The notes beneath the pieces were generated by a model. The model saw nothing but the letters and a program-made list of their open reading frames with translations. It had not been told where the DNA came from and did not search any database. Shown in pieces: positions 23,466 through 35,760 of a DNA stretch of 64,000 nt. Location: the NCBI GenBank assembly GCA_035048485.1, contig CM068581.1, forward strand, positions 5,856,430 to 5,920,429. The letters are read 5' to 3'. Position numbers and translations under genes: made by a program. Numbering within the stretch: position 1 is the stretch's first letter; each line of letters starts with the position of its first letter. This DNA is from Pteria penguin. Its lineage: Eukaryota; Mollusca; Bivalvia; Pterioida; Pteriidae.

Positions 23466-26400
23466 GTATGACGTCTAATGATGTGATTTGTACATTACTC
23501 TGCATAATATGCTGGCGTACTCCATGTAAATGATGTCTGATGTGGTGAATGGTAAATCACACTACATAGTATGCTGGTATACTCCATGTATATGCCGTCT
23601 AATGTTGTGAATGGTAAATCACACTACATAGTATGCTGGTATACTCCAAGTATATAACGTCTAATGTTGTGAATGGTAAATCACACTACATAGTATGCTG
23701 GTATACTTCATGTATATAACGTCTAATGTTGTGAATGGTAAATCACACTACATAGTATGCTGGAATACTCCATGTATATGCCGTCTAATGTTGTGAATGG
23801 TAAATCACACTACATAGTATGCTGGTATACTTCATGTATATGCCATCTAATGTTGTGAATGGTAAATCACACTACATAGTATGCTGGTATACTCCATGTA
23901 TATGACGTCTAATGTGGTGAATGGTAAATCACACTACATAGTATGCTGGTATACTCCATGTATATGACGTCTAATGTGGTGAATGGTAAATCAAACTACA
24001 TAGTATGCTGGTATACTCCATGTATATAACGTCTAATGTGAATGCTAAATCACACTACATAGTATGCTGGTATACTCCATGTATATAACGTCTAATGATG
24101 TGAAGGGTAAATCACAATATATAATATGCTGGTATATTCTATGTATATGACGTCTAATGATGTGAATGGTAAATCACACTATATAGTGTGCTGGTATACT
24201 CCATGTATATGACGTCTAATGTGGTGAATGGTAAATCACACTACATAGTATGCTGGTATACTCCATGTATATGACGTCTAATGTGGTGAATGGTAAATCA
24301 CACTACATAGTATGCTGGTATACTCCATGTATATGACGTCTAATGTGGTGAATGGTAAATCACACTACATAGTATGCTGGTATACTCCATGTATATGACG
24401 TCTAATGTGGTGAATGGTAAATCACACTGCGTAGTATGCTGCTATACCCCATATATGACGTCTAATGTAGTGAATGGTAAATCACACTACATAATATGCT
24501 GATATACTTCATGGGTTGATGTTTAATGTAGTAAATAGTAAATCACACTAGATAGTATGCTGCTATACTCCATGTATATGCGTCTAATGTGGGGAATGGT
24601 AAATCACAATACATAGTATGCTGCTATACTCCATGTGTATAAAGTCTAATGATTTGAATGGTAAATCACAATACATAATATGCTGGTATATTCTATGTAT
24701 ATGACGTGTAATGTTGTGAATGATAGTATGCTGGTATTCTCCATGTATATGACGTTTAATGTGGTGAATGGTAAATTACACTAAATAGTATGCTGGTATA
24801 CTCCATGTATATGACGTCTAATGTGGTGAATGGTAAATCACACTGCATAGTATCCTGCTATACTCTATGTATATTACGTCTAATGTAGTAAATGGTAAAT
24901 CACACTACATAGTATGCTGGTATTCTCCATGTATATGACGTCTAATGTGGTGAATGGTAAATCACACTACATAGTATGCTGGTATACCCCATGTATATGA
25001 CGTGTAATGATGTGAATAGTAAATCACACTACATAGTATGCTGATATACTCCATGTATATGACGTCTAATGTGGTGAATAGTAAATCACACTACATAGTA
25101 TGCTGCTATACTCTATGTATATGACGTCTAATGTAGTGAATGGTAAATCACACTACATAGTATGCTGGTATACTCCATGTATATGGCGTCTAATGATGTG
25201 AATGGTAAATCACACTGCATAGTATGCTGGTATACTCCATGTATTTGACGTCTAATGATGTGAATGGTAAATCACACTGCATAGTATGCTGATATACTCC
25301 ATGTATATAAAGTCTTATGTGGTGAATAGTAACTCACACTAGATAGTAATCTGGTATACTCCATGTATATGGCGTCTAATGATGTGAATGGTTAATCACA
25401 CTACATAATATGCTGGTATACTCCATGTATTTGACGTCTAATGATGTGAATGGTAAATCACACTGCATAGTATGCTGATATACTCCATGTATATAAAGTC
25501 TAATGTGGTGAATAGTAACTCACACTAGATAGTAATCTGGTATACTCCATGTATATGGCGTCTAATGATGTGAATGGTAAATCACACTACATAGTATGCT
25601 GGTATACTCCATGTATATGACGTCTAATGTGGTGAATGGTAAATCACACTACATAGTATGCTGGTATACTCCATGTATATGACGTCTAATGTGGTGAATG
25701 GTAAATCACACTACATAGTATGCTGGTATACTCCATGTATATGACGTCTAATGTGGTGAATGGTAAATCACACTGCGTAGTATGCTGCTATACCCTATGT
25801 ATATGACGTCTAATGTAGTGAATGGTAAATCACACTACATAATATGCTGATATACTTCATGGGTTGATGTTTAATGTAGTAAATGGTAAATCACACTAGA
25901 TAGTATGCTGCTATACTCCATGTATATGCGTCTAATGTGGTGAATGGTAAATCACAATACATAGTATGCTGCTATACTCCATGTGTATAAAGTCTAATGA
26001 TGTGAATGGTAAATCACAATACATAGTATGCTGGTATATTCTATGTATATGACGTGTAATGTTGTGAATGATAGTATGCTGGTATTCTCCATGTATATGA
26101 CGTTTAATGTGGTCAATGGTAAATTACACTAAATAGTATGCTGGTATACTCCATGTATATGACGTCTAATGTGGTGAATGATAAATCACACTGCATAGTA
26201 TCCTGCTATACTCTATGTATATTACGTCTAATGTAGTAAATGGTAAATCACACTACATAGTATGCTGATATTCTCCATGTATATGACGTCTAATGTGGTG
26301 AATGGTAAATCACACTACATAGTATGCTGGTATACCCCATGTATATGACGTGTAATGATGTGAATAGTAAATCACACTACATAGTATGCTGATATACTCC

Positions 26401-29149
26401 ATGTATATGACGTCTAATGTGGTGAATAGTAAATCACACTACATAGTATGCTGCTATACTCTATGTATATGACGTCTAATGTAGTGAATGGTAAATCACA
26501 CTACATAGTATGCTGGTATACTCCATGTATATGGCGTCTAATGATGTGAATGGTAAATCACACTGCATAGTATGCTGGTATACTCCATGTATTTGACGTC
26601 TAATGATGTGAATGGTAAATCACACTGCATAGTATGCTGATATACTCCATGTATATAAAGTCTTATGTGGTGAATAGTAACTCACACTAGATAGTAATCT
26701 GGTATACTCCATGTATATGGCGTCTAATGATGTGAATGGTTAATCACACTACATAGTATGCTGGTATACTCCATGTATTTGACGTCTAATGATGTCAATG
26801 GTAAATCACACTGCATAGTATGCTGATATACTCCATGTATATAAAGTCTAATGTGGTGAATAGTAACTCACACTAGATAGTAATCTGGTATACTCCATGT
26901 ATATGGCGTCTAATGATGTGAATGGTAAATCACACTACATAGTATGCTGGTATACTTCATGTGTTGACGTTTAATGATGTGAATGGTAAATCACACTGCA
27001 TGGTATGCTGGTATTCTCCATGTATATGACGTCTAATGATGTGAATGGTAAATCACACTACATAGTATGCTGGTATACTCCATGTATATGCCGTCTAATG
27101 ATGTGAATGGTAAATCACACTACATAGTATGCTGGTATACTTCATGTGTTGACGTCTAATGATGTGAATGATAAATCACACTACATAGTATGCTGGTATA
27201 CTTCATGTGTTGACGTCTAATGATGTGAATGGTAAATCACACTGCATAGTATGCTGATATACTCCATGTGTTGACGTCTAATGATGTGAATGGTAAATCA
27301 CACTACATAGTATGCTGGTATACTCCATGTGTTGACGTCTAATGATGTGAATGGTAAATCACACTACATAGTATGCTGGTATACTTCATGTGTTGACGTC
27401 TAATAATGTGAATGGTAAATCACACTGCATAGTATGCTGATATACTCCATGTGTTGACGTCTAATGTGTAGAATGATTCTCCATATATGTCGACTTTAAT
27501 GTGGTTGGTAAATGGTAAATTACACTAATTAGTATGCTGCATAGTAATCCTGCTAATGTGGTGAATGATAAATTCACACTGCACTCTATACTTATGTATA
27601 TTACGTCTAATGTAGTAAATGGTAAATCACACTACATAGTATGCTGGTTTTTTCTCCATGTATATGACGTCTAATGTGGTGAATGGTAAATCACACTACA
27701 TAGTATGCTGGTATACCCCATGTATATGACGTGTAATGATGTGAATAGTAAATCACACTACATAGTAAAGCTGATATACTCCATGTGTATATGACGTCTA
27801 AATGTGGTGAATAGTAAAATCACACTACATAGTATGCCGCTATACTCTATGTATATGAACGTCTATGTAGTGAATGGTTAAATCAAACTACATAGTATGC
27901 TGGTATACTCCATGTATATGGCGTTAATGATGTGAATGGTTAAATCACACTGCATAGTATGCTGGTGCTATACTCATGTATTTGACGTCTAATGATGTGA
28001 ATGGATAAATCACACTGCATAGTATGCTGATATACTCCATGTATATAAAGTCTTATGTGGTGAATAGTAACTCACACTAAATAGTAATCTGGTATACTCC
28101 ATGTATATGGCGTCTAATGATTTGAATGCTTAATCACATTACATAGTATGCTGGTATACTCCATGTATTTGACGTCTAATGATGTCAATGGTAAATCACA
28201 CTGCATAGTATGCTGATATACTCCATGTATATAAAGTCTAATGTGGTGAATAGTAACTCACACTAGATAGTAATCTGGTATACTCCATGTATATGGCGTC
28301 TAATGATTTGAATGGTTAATCACATTACATAGTATGCTGGTATACTCCATGTATTTGACGTCTAATGATGTCAATGGTAAATCACACTGCATAGTATGCT
28401 GATATACTCCATGTATATAAAGTCTAATGTGGTGAATAGTAACTCACACTAGATAGTAATCTGGTATACTCCATGTATATGGCGTCTAATGATGTGAATG
28501 GTAAATCACACTACATAGTATGCTGGTATACTCCATGTATATGACGTCTAATGTGGTGAGTGGTAAATCACACTACATAATATGCTGGTATACTCCATGT
28601 ATATGACGTCTAATGTGGTGAATGGTAAATCACACTACATAGTATGCTGGTATACTCCATGTATATGAGCGTTCAAATGTGTGTGAATGGTAAATCACAC
28701 TGCGTAGTATGCTGCTATACCCCCATATATGAGTCTAATGTAGTAAATGTGGTAAATCACACTAATAATATGCTGATATAACTTCATGGGTTGATGTTTT
28801 AATGTAGTAAATAGTAAATCACACTAGATAGTATGCTGCTAATACTCCATGTATATGCGTCTAATGTGGGGAATGGTAAATCAACAGTACATAGTAATGC
28901 TGCTATACTCCATGTGTATAAAGTCTAATGATTTGAATGGTAAATCACAATACATAATATGCTGGTATATTCTATGTATATGACGTGTAATGTTGTGAAT
29001 GATAGTATGCTGGTATTCTCCATGTATATGACGTTTAATGTGGTGATTGGTAAATTACACTAAATAGTATGCTGGTATACTCCATATATATGACGTCTAA
29101 TGTGGTGAATGGTAAATCACACTGCATAGTATCCTGCTATACTCTATAT

Positions 29150-29203
29150 GTAAATTTACCTGTGTGTGTGTGTGCCCCCCCCCCCCAGTAACAAGAGGGG
29201 GTG
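29150..29203. repeat. Foreign insert in the 62-bp array
   Basis: Between the expected words CTCTATG and TATATTACG lies about 54 bp including (TG)n, a run of about 14 C and AGTAACAAGAGGGGG. It resembles none of the monomers. Origin unknown: a small insertion or an assembly scar. Confidence 0.6.
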
Positions 29204-30023
29204 TATATTACGTCTAATGTAGTAAATGGTAAATCACACTACATAGTATGCTGGTATTCTCCATGTATATGGGACGTCTAATGTGGAGTGAATGGTAAAT
29301 CACATAAATAGTATGCTGGTATACCCCATGTATATGACGTGTAATGATGTGAATAGTTTAAATCCCACACTACATAGTATGGCTGATATATCCATGTATA
29401 TGACGTCTAAATTGTGGTGAATAGTAAATTCACACTACATAGTATGCTGCTATACTCTATGTATATGACGTCTAATGTAGTGAATGGTAAATCACACTAC
29501 ATAGTATGCTGGTATACTCCATGTATATGGCGTCTAATGATGTGAATGGTAAATCACACTGCATAGTATGCTGATATACTCCATGTATATAAAGTCTTAT
29601 GTGGTGAATAGTAACTCACACTAGATAGTAATCTGGTATACTCCATGTATATGGCGTCTAATGATTTGAATGGTTAATCACATTACATAGTATGCTGGTA
29701 TACTCCATGTATTTGACGTCTAATGATGTCAATGGTAAATCACACTGCATAGTATGCTGATTATACTCCATGTATATAAAGTCTTAAATGTGGTGAATAG
29801 TAACTCACAACTAGATAGTGTAATCTGGTATACTCCATGTATATGGCGTCTAATGATGTGATGGTAAATCACCACTACATAGGTTTGCTGGTATACTCCA
29901 TGTATTTTGACGTCTAATGATGTCAATGGTAAATCACAGCTGGCATAGTATGCTGATATACTCCATGTATATAAAGTCTAATGTGGTGAATAGTAACTCA
30001 CACTAGATAGTAATCTGGTATAC

Positions 30024-30024
<1 letters not shown>

Positions 30025-30092
<68 letters not shown>
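30025..30092. repeat. C68 homopolymer inside a 62-bp monomer
   Basis: The normal word TACTCCATG has its CC replaced by 68 consecutive C, with monomer sequence continuing in phase on both sides. Confidence 0.97.
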
Positions 30093-31669
30093 ATGTATAT
30101 GGCCGTCTAATGATGTGAATGGTAAATCAACACTTACCATAGTATGCTGGTATACTCCATGTATATGACGTCTAATGTGGTGAATGGTAAATCACACTAC
30201 ATAGTATGCTGGTATACTCCATGTATATGACGTCTAATGTGGTGAATGGTAAATCACACTACATAGTATACTGGTATACCCTATGTATATGACGTCTAAT
30301 GTAGTGAATGGTAAATCACACTACATAATATGCTAATATACTTCATGGGTTGATGTTTAATGTAGTAAATGGTAAATCACACTAGATAGTATGCTGCTAT
30401 ACTCCATGTATATGCGTCTAATGTGGTATGGAATGGTAAATCACAATACATTAGTATGCTGCTATACTCCATGTGTATAAAAGTCTAATGATGTGAAATG
30501 GTAAATCACGAGATAACATTATATGCTGGTATATTCTATGTATATGACGTGTAATGTTTGTGAATGAGTAGTATGCTGGTATTCTCCATTTATTTTGACG
30601 TTTAATGTGGTGAATGGTAAATTACACTAAATAGTATGCTTGGTATACTCCATGTATATGAACGTCTAATGTGGTGAATGATATAAATCACACTGCATAG
30701 TATCCTGCTATACTCTATGTATATTACGTCTAATGTAGTAAATGGTAAATCACACTACATAGTATGCTGATATTCTCCATGTATATGACGTCTAATGTGG
30801 TGAATGGTAAATCACACTACATAGTATGCTGGTATACCCCATGTATATGGCGTCTAATGATGTGAATGGTAAATCACACTACATAGTATGCTGGTATACT
30901 CCATGTGTTGACGTCTAATGATGTGAATGGTAAATCACACTAGATAGTATGCTGGTATACTTCATGTGTTGACGTCTAATGATGTGAATGGTAAATCACA
31001 CTGCATAGTATGCTGGTATTCTCCATGTATATGACGTCTAATGATGTGAATGGTAAATCACACTACATAGTATGCTGGTATACTCCATGTATATGCCGTC
31101 TAATGATGTGAATGGTAAATCACACTGCATAGTATGCTGATATACTCCATGTGTTGACGTCTAATGATGTGAATGGTAAATCACACTATATAGTATGCTG
31201 GTATACTTCATGTGTTGACGTCTAATAATGTGAATGGTAAATCACACTGCATAGTATGCTGATATACTCCATGTGTTGACGTCTAATGATGTGAATGGTA
31301 AATCACACTGCATGGTATGCTGATATACTTCATGTGTTGACGTCTAATGATGTGAATGGTAAATCACACTACATAGTATGCTGGTATACTTCATGTGTTG
31401 TTGTTGTGTTGACGTCTAATGTTGTGAATGGTAAAATCACACTGCATAGTATGCTGATATACTCCATGTGTTGACGTCTAATGATGTGAATGGTAAATCA
31501 CACTGCATAGTATGCTGATATACTTCATGTGTTGACGTCTAATGATGTGAATGGTAAATCACACTACATAGTATGCTGGTATACTTCATGTGTTGACGTC
31601 TAATGATGTGAATGGTAAATCACACTACATAGTACATGTATGTTGGTATACTCCATGCATATGACGCGA

Positions 31670-32109
31670 CGCCTGCCAACGTTACACCCAATAACTTTCG
31701 TAGTTCTTACATTAATGTTATGGAAAAATACTTCAAAAGTTTCTTGAACAAAAGTATCCATTTATCTAATACAAAATTGTTAAAGAATATGCAGTATACG
31801 ACAAGACTCATTACTTAAGGACAATTCAAAAATAGTACTTAAAGAATAATTAGAAGAGCAATGACACTGTTCACACTGCCACAAACGAGATTTTAGTACT
31901 ATATCTTACTGAAGTACTTCGATGTGAAATAAATGTGGTTTATTACATAGACAACATAGTAACGCAGTTCTTAAGATTAACAGTTGGTTGACGTTGAAAA
32001 ACTTTTTTACAGATACCTGGTTTAATGTAATATTCGGCGGTGAAGTGCTCTGTTAAGAGGAGTGTACTGAAACATTATTCACCACTTGCTGTGTTAATAA
32101 ATAATAAAT
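31670..32109. other. No gene recognised
   Basis: A+T-rich spacer between the 62-bp and 38-bp arrays. The 60-codon frame at 31636-31818 starts inside the array and shows no domain. Confidence 0.45.
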
Positions 32110-35100
32110 AGTAATAAAGTGATATAAGAAAAGGGGTAAGAGTTTCGACTTGTACCGTGATATAGGAGAGGGGGTAAGAGATTCGACTAGTGCAGTGATA
32201 TAGGAGAGGGGGTAAGAGATTAGACTAGTGCAGTGATATAGGAGAGGGGGTAAGAGATTCGACTAGTACAGTGATATAGGAGAGGGGGTAACAGATTCGA
32301 CTTGTACCGTGATATAGGAGAGGGGGTAACAGATTCGACTAGTACAGTGATATAGGAGAGGGGGTCAGAGATTCGACTAGTACAGTGATATAGGAGAGGG
32401 GGTAAGAGATTCGACTAGTACAGTGATATAGGAGAGGGGGTAAGAGATTCGACCAGTACAGTGATAGAGGAGAGGGGGTAAGAGATTCGACCAGTACAGT
32501 GATATAGGAGACGGGGTAAGAGATTCGACTAGTACAGTGATATAGGAGAGGGGGTAAGAGATTCGACTAGTGCAGTGATATAGGAGAGGGGGTAAGAGAT
32601 TCGACCAGTACAGTGATATAGGAGAGGGGGTAACAGATTCGACCAGTATAGTGATATAGGAGAGGGGGTAAGAGATTCGACTAGTACAGTGATATAGGAG
32701 AGGGGTAAGAGATTCGACTAGTACAGTGATATAGGAGAGGGGGTAAGAGATTCGACTAGTACAGTGATATAGGAGAGGGGGTAAGAGATTCGACCAGTAC
32801 AGTGATATAGGAGAGGGGGTAACAGATTCGACTAGTACAGTGATATAGGAGAGGGGGTAAGAGATTCGACCAGTACAGTGATATAGGAGAGGGGATAAGA
32901 GATTCGACTAGTACAGTGATATAGGAGAAGGGGTAACAGATTCGACTAGTACAGTGATATAGGAGAGGGAGTCAGAGATTCGACTAGTACAGTGATATAG
33001 GAGAGGGGGTAACAGATTTGACTAGTACAGTGATATAGGAGAGGGGGTCAGAGATTCGACCAGTACAGTGATATAGGAGAGGGGGTAACAGATTCGACTA
33101 GTACAGTGATATAGGAGAGGGGGTAAGAGATTCGACTAGTACAGTGATATAGGAGAGGAGTAACAGATACGACTAGTACAGTAATATAGGAGAGGGGGTC
33201 AGAGATTCGACTAGTACAGTGATATAGGAGAGGGGGTCAGAGATTCGACTAGTGCAGTGATATAGGACAGGGGGTAACAGATTCGACTAGTACAGTGATA
33301 TAGGAGAGGGGGTCAGAGATTCGACTAGTACAGTGATATAGGAGAGGGGGTAACAGATTCGACTAGTACAGTGATATAGGAGAGGGGGTCAGAGATTCGA
33401 CTAGTACAGTGATATAGGAGAGGGGGTAACAGATTCGACTAGTACAGTGATATAGGAGAGGGGGTAACAGATTCGACTAGTGCAGTGATATAGGAGAGGG
33501 GGTAAGAGATTCGACTAGTACAGTGATATAGGAGAGGGGGTAAGAGATTCGACTAGTACAGTGATATAGGAGAGGGGGTAAGAGATTCGACTAGTACAGT
33601 GATATAGGAGAGGGGGTAAGAGATTCGACCAGTACAGTGATATAGGAGAGAGGGTAAGAGATTCGACTAGTAAAGTGATATAGGAGAAGGGGTAACAGAT
33701 TCGACTAGTACAGTGATATAGGAGAGGGAGTCAGAGATTCGACTAGTACAGTGATATAGGTGAGGGGGTAACAGATTCGACTAGTACAGTGATATAGGAG
33801 AGGTGGTCAGAGATTCGACTAGTGCAGTGATATAGGAGAGGGGGTAAGAGATTCGACTAGTACAGTGATATAGGAGAGGGGGTAAGAGATTCGACTAGTA
33901 CAGTGATATAGGAGAGGGGGTAAGAGATTCGACTAGTACAGTGATATAGGAGAGGGGGTAACAGATTCGACCAGTACAGTGATATAGGAGAGGGGGTAAG
34001 AGATTCGACTAGTGCAGTGATATAGGAGAGGGGGTAAGAGATTCGACTAGTACAGTGATATAGGAGAGGGGGTAAGAGATTCGACTAGTACAGTGATATA
34101 GGAGAGGGGGTAAGAGATTCTACCAGTATTGTGATATAGGAGAGGGGGTAACAGATTCGACTAGTACAGTGATATAGGAGAGGTGGTAAGAGATTTGACC
34201 AGTACAGTGATATAGGAGAGGGGGTAAGAGATTCGACTAGTGCAGTGATATAGGAGAGGGGGTAAGAGATTCGACTAGTACAGTGATATAGGAGAGGGGG
34301 TAAGAGATTCGACTAGTACAGTGATATAGGAGAGGGGGTAACAGATTCGACTAGTACAGTGATATAGGAGAGGGGGTAAGAGATTCGACTAGTACAGTGA
34401 TATAGGAGAGGGGGTAACAGATTCGACTAGTACAGTGATATAGGAGAGGGGGTAAGAGATTCGACCAGTACAGTGATATAGGAGAGAGGGTAAGAGATTC
34501 GACTAGTAAAGTGATATAGGAGAAGGGGTAACAGATTCGACTAGTGCAGTGATATAGTAGAGGGAATCAGAGATTCGACTGGTACAGTGATATAGGAGAG
34601 GGGGTAACAGATTCGACTAGTACAGTGATATAGGAGAGGGGGTCAGAGATTCGACTAGTGCAGTGATATAGGAGAGGGGGTAAGAGATTCGACTAGTACA
34701 GTGATATAGGAGAGGGGGTAAGAGATTCGACTAGTACAGTGATATAGGAGAGGGGGTAAGAGATTCGACTAGTACAGTGATATAGGAGAGGGGGTAAGAG
34801 ATTCGACCAGTACAGTGATATAGGAGAGGGGGTAAGAGATTCGACTAGTACAGTGATATAGGAGAGGGGGTAAGAGATTCGACCAGTACAGTGATATAGG
34901 AGAGAGGGTAAGAGATTCGACTAGTACAGTGATATAGGAGAGGGGGTAACAGATTCGACTAGTACAGTGATATAGGAGAGGGGGTAAGAGATTCGACTAG
35001 TACAGTGATATAAGAAAAGGGGTAAGAGATTCGACTAGTAAAGTGATAGAGGAGAGGGGGTAAGAGATTCGACCAGTACAGTGATATAGGAGAGGGGGTA

Positions 35101-35550
35101 AGAGATTCGACTAGTAAAGTGATATAGGAGAGGGGGTAACAGATTCGACTAGTAAAGTGATGTAGGAGAGGGGGTAAGAGATTCGACTAGTAAAGTGATA
35201 GAGAAGAGGGGGTAAGAGATTCGACCAGTACAGTGATAAAGGAGAGGGGGTCAGAGATTCGACTAGTACAGTGATATTGGAGAAGGGGTAAGAGATTCGA
35301 CTAGTACAGTAATATAGGTGAGGGGGTAACAGATTCGACTAGTAAAGTGATAGAGGAGAGAGGGTCAGAGATTTGACTAGTACAGTGATATAGGAGAGGG
35401 GGTAAGAGATTCGACTAGTAAAGTGATAGAGGAGAGGGGGTAAGAGATTCGACCAGTACAGTGATATAGGAGAGGGGGTAACAGATTCGACTAGTACAGT
35501 GATATAGGAGAGGGGGTAAGAGATTCGACCAGTACAGTGATATAGGAGAG
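32110..35550. repeat. 38-bp minisatellite, about 90 copies
   Basis: Units of 38 bp with cores CAGTGATATAGGAGAGGGGG and TAAGAGATTCGACTAGTA. Very regular. The commonest alternates are TAACAGATTC or TCAGAGATTC and CGACCAG for CGACTAG. One strand is strongly purine-rich (GGAGAGGGGG) in every unit. The last third has more variants (AGTAAAGTGATAGAGG). Confidence 0.98.
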
Positions 35551-35665
35551 GTTGGTTGATTGGTGTTTTACGTCGCTTTCAACAATATTTCAGTTATATC
35601 GCGACATAGAAGCAGGAGGTAACCAACCTCTTAAACATAGTGGCGCAACCCGTGATATAGGAGAG
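35537..35665 (-). mobile_element. 5'-truncated SINE inserted in the 38-bp array, with target duplication
   Basis: The insert (35551-35651) read on the minus strand runs GGGTTGCGCCACTATG, then GGTTACCTCCTGCTTC, CGCGATATAACTG, GAAAGCGACGTAAAAC and an ATCAACCAAC tail. It matches the SINE copy at about 45676-45838 along its whole length at roughly three quarters identity. The 14-mer GTGATATAGGAGAG stands immediately on both sides (35537-35550 and 35652-35665), as expected for a target duplication, though this word is also part of every array unit. Confidence 0.82.
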
Positions 35666-35710
35666 GGGGTGGGGGTAAGAGATTCGACTATTACAGTTAT
35701 ATAGAAGAGG
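35652..35710. repeat. 38-bp minisatellite, last diverged monomers
   Basis: After the SINE fragment, about one and a half further units, with an extra GGGGGT repeat and changes such as CTATTACAG. Confidence 0.85.
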
Positions 35711-35760
35711 CAGATCACGGTCAGCTCTTTGTAAAGTTATTCCATATTTTGATTCTTAAA

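Larger units (their letters stand above)
23466..31669. repeat. 62-bp minisatellite/satellite array, about 130 copies, higher-order structure
   Basis: Largest array of the window. The 62-bp unit has cores CATGTATATGACGTCTAATG, GTGAATGGTAAATCACACTA and ATAGTATGCTGGTATACTCC. Variants come in a repeating order: a truncated monomer with GTGAATGATAGTATGCTGGT occurs at about 24703, 26051, 28982 and 30545, and a TTCATGGGTTGATGTTTAAT variant at about 24508, 25856, 28783 and 30342. The first spacing is 1348 bp for both markers, so a multi-monomer block has itself been duplicated. Near the right end many monomers use a shorter TTCATGTGTTGACGTCTAAT form. The array contains a C68 run, a (TG)n/C-rich insert near 29.16 kb and patches dense in one-base indels. 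Confidence 0.98.
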
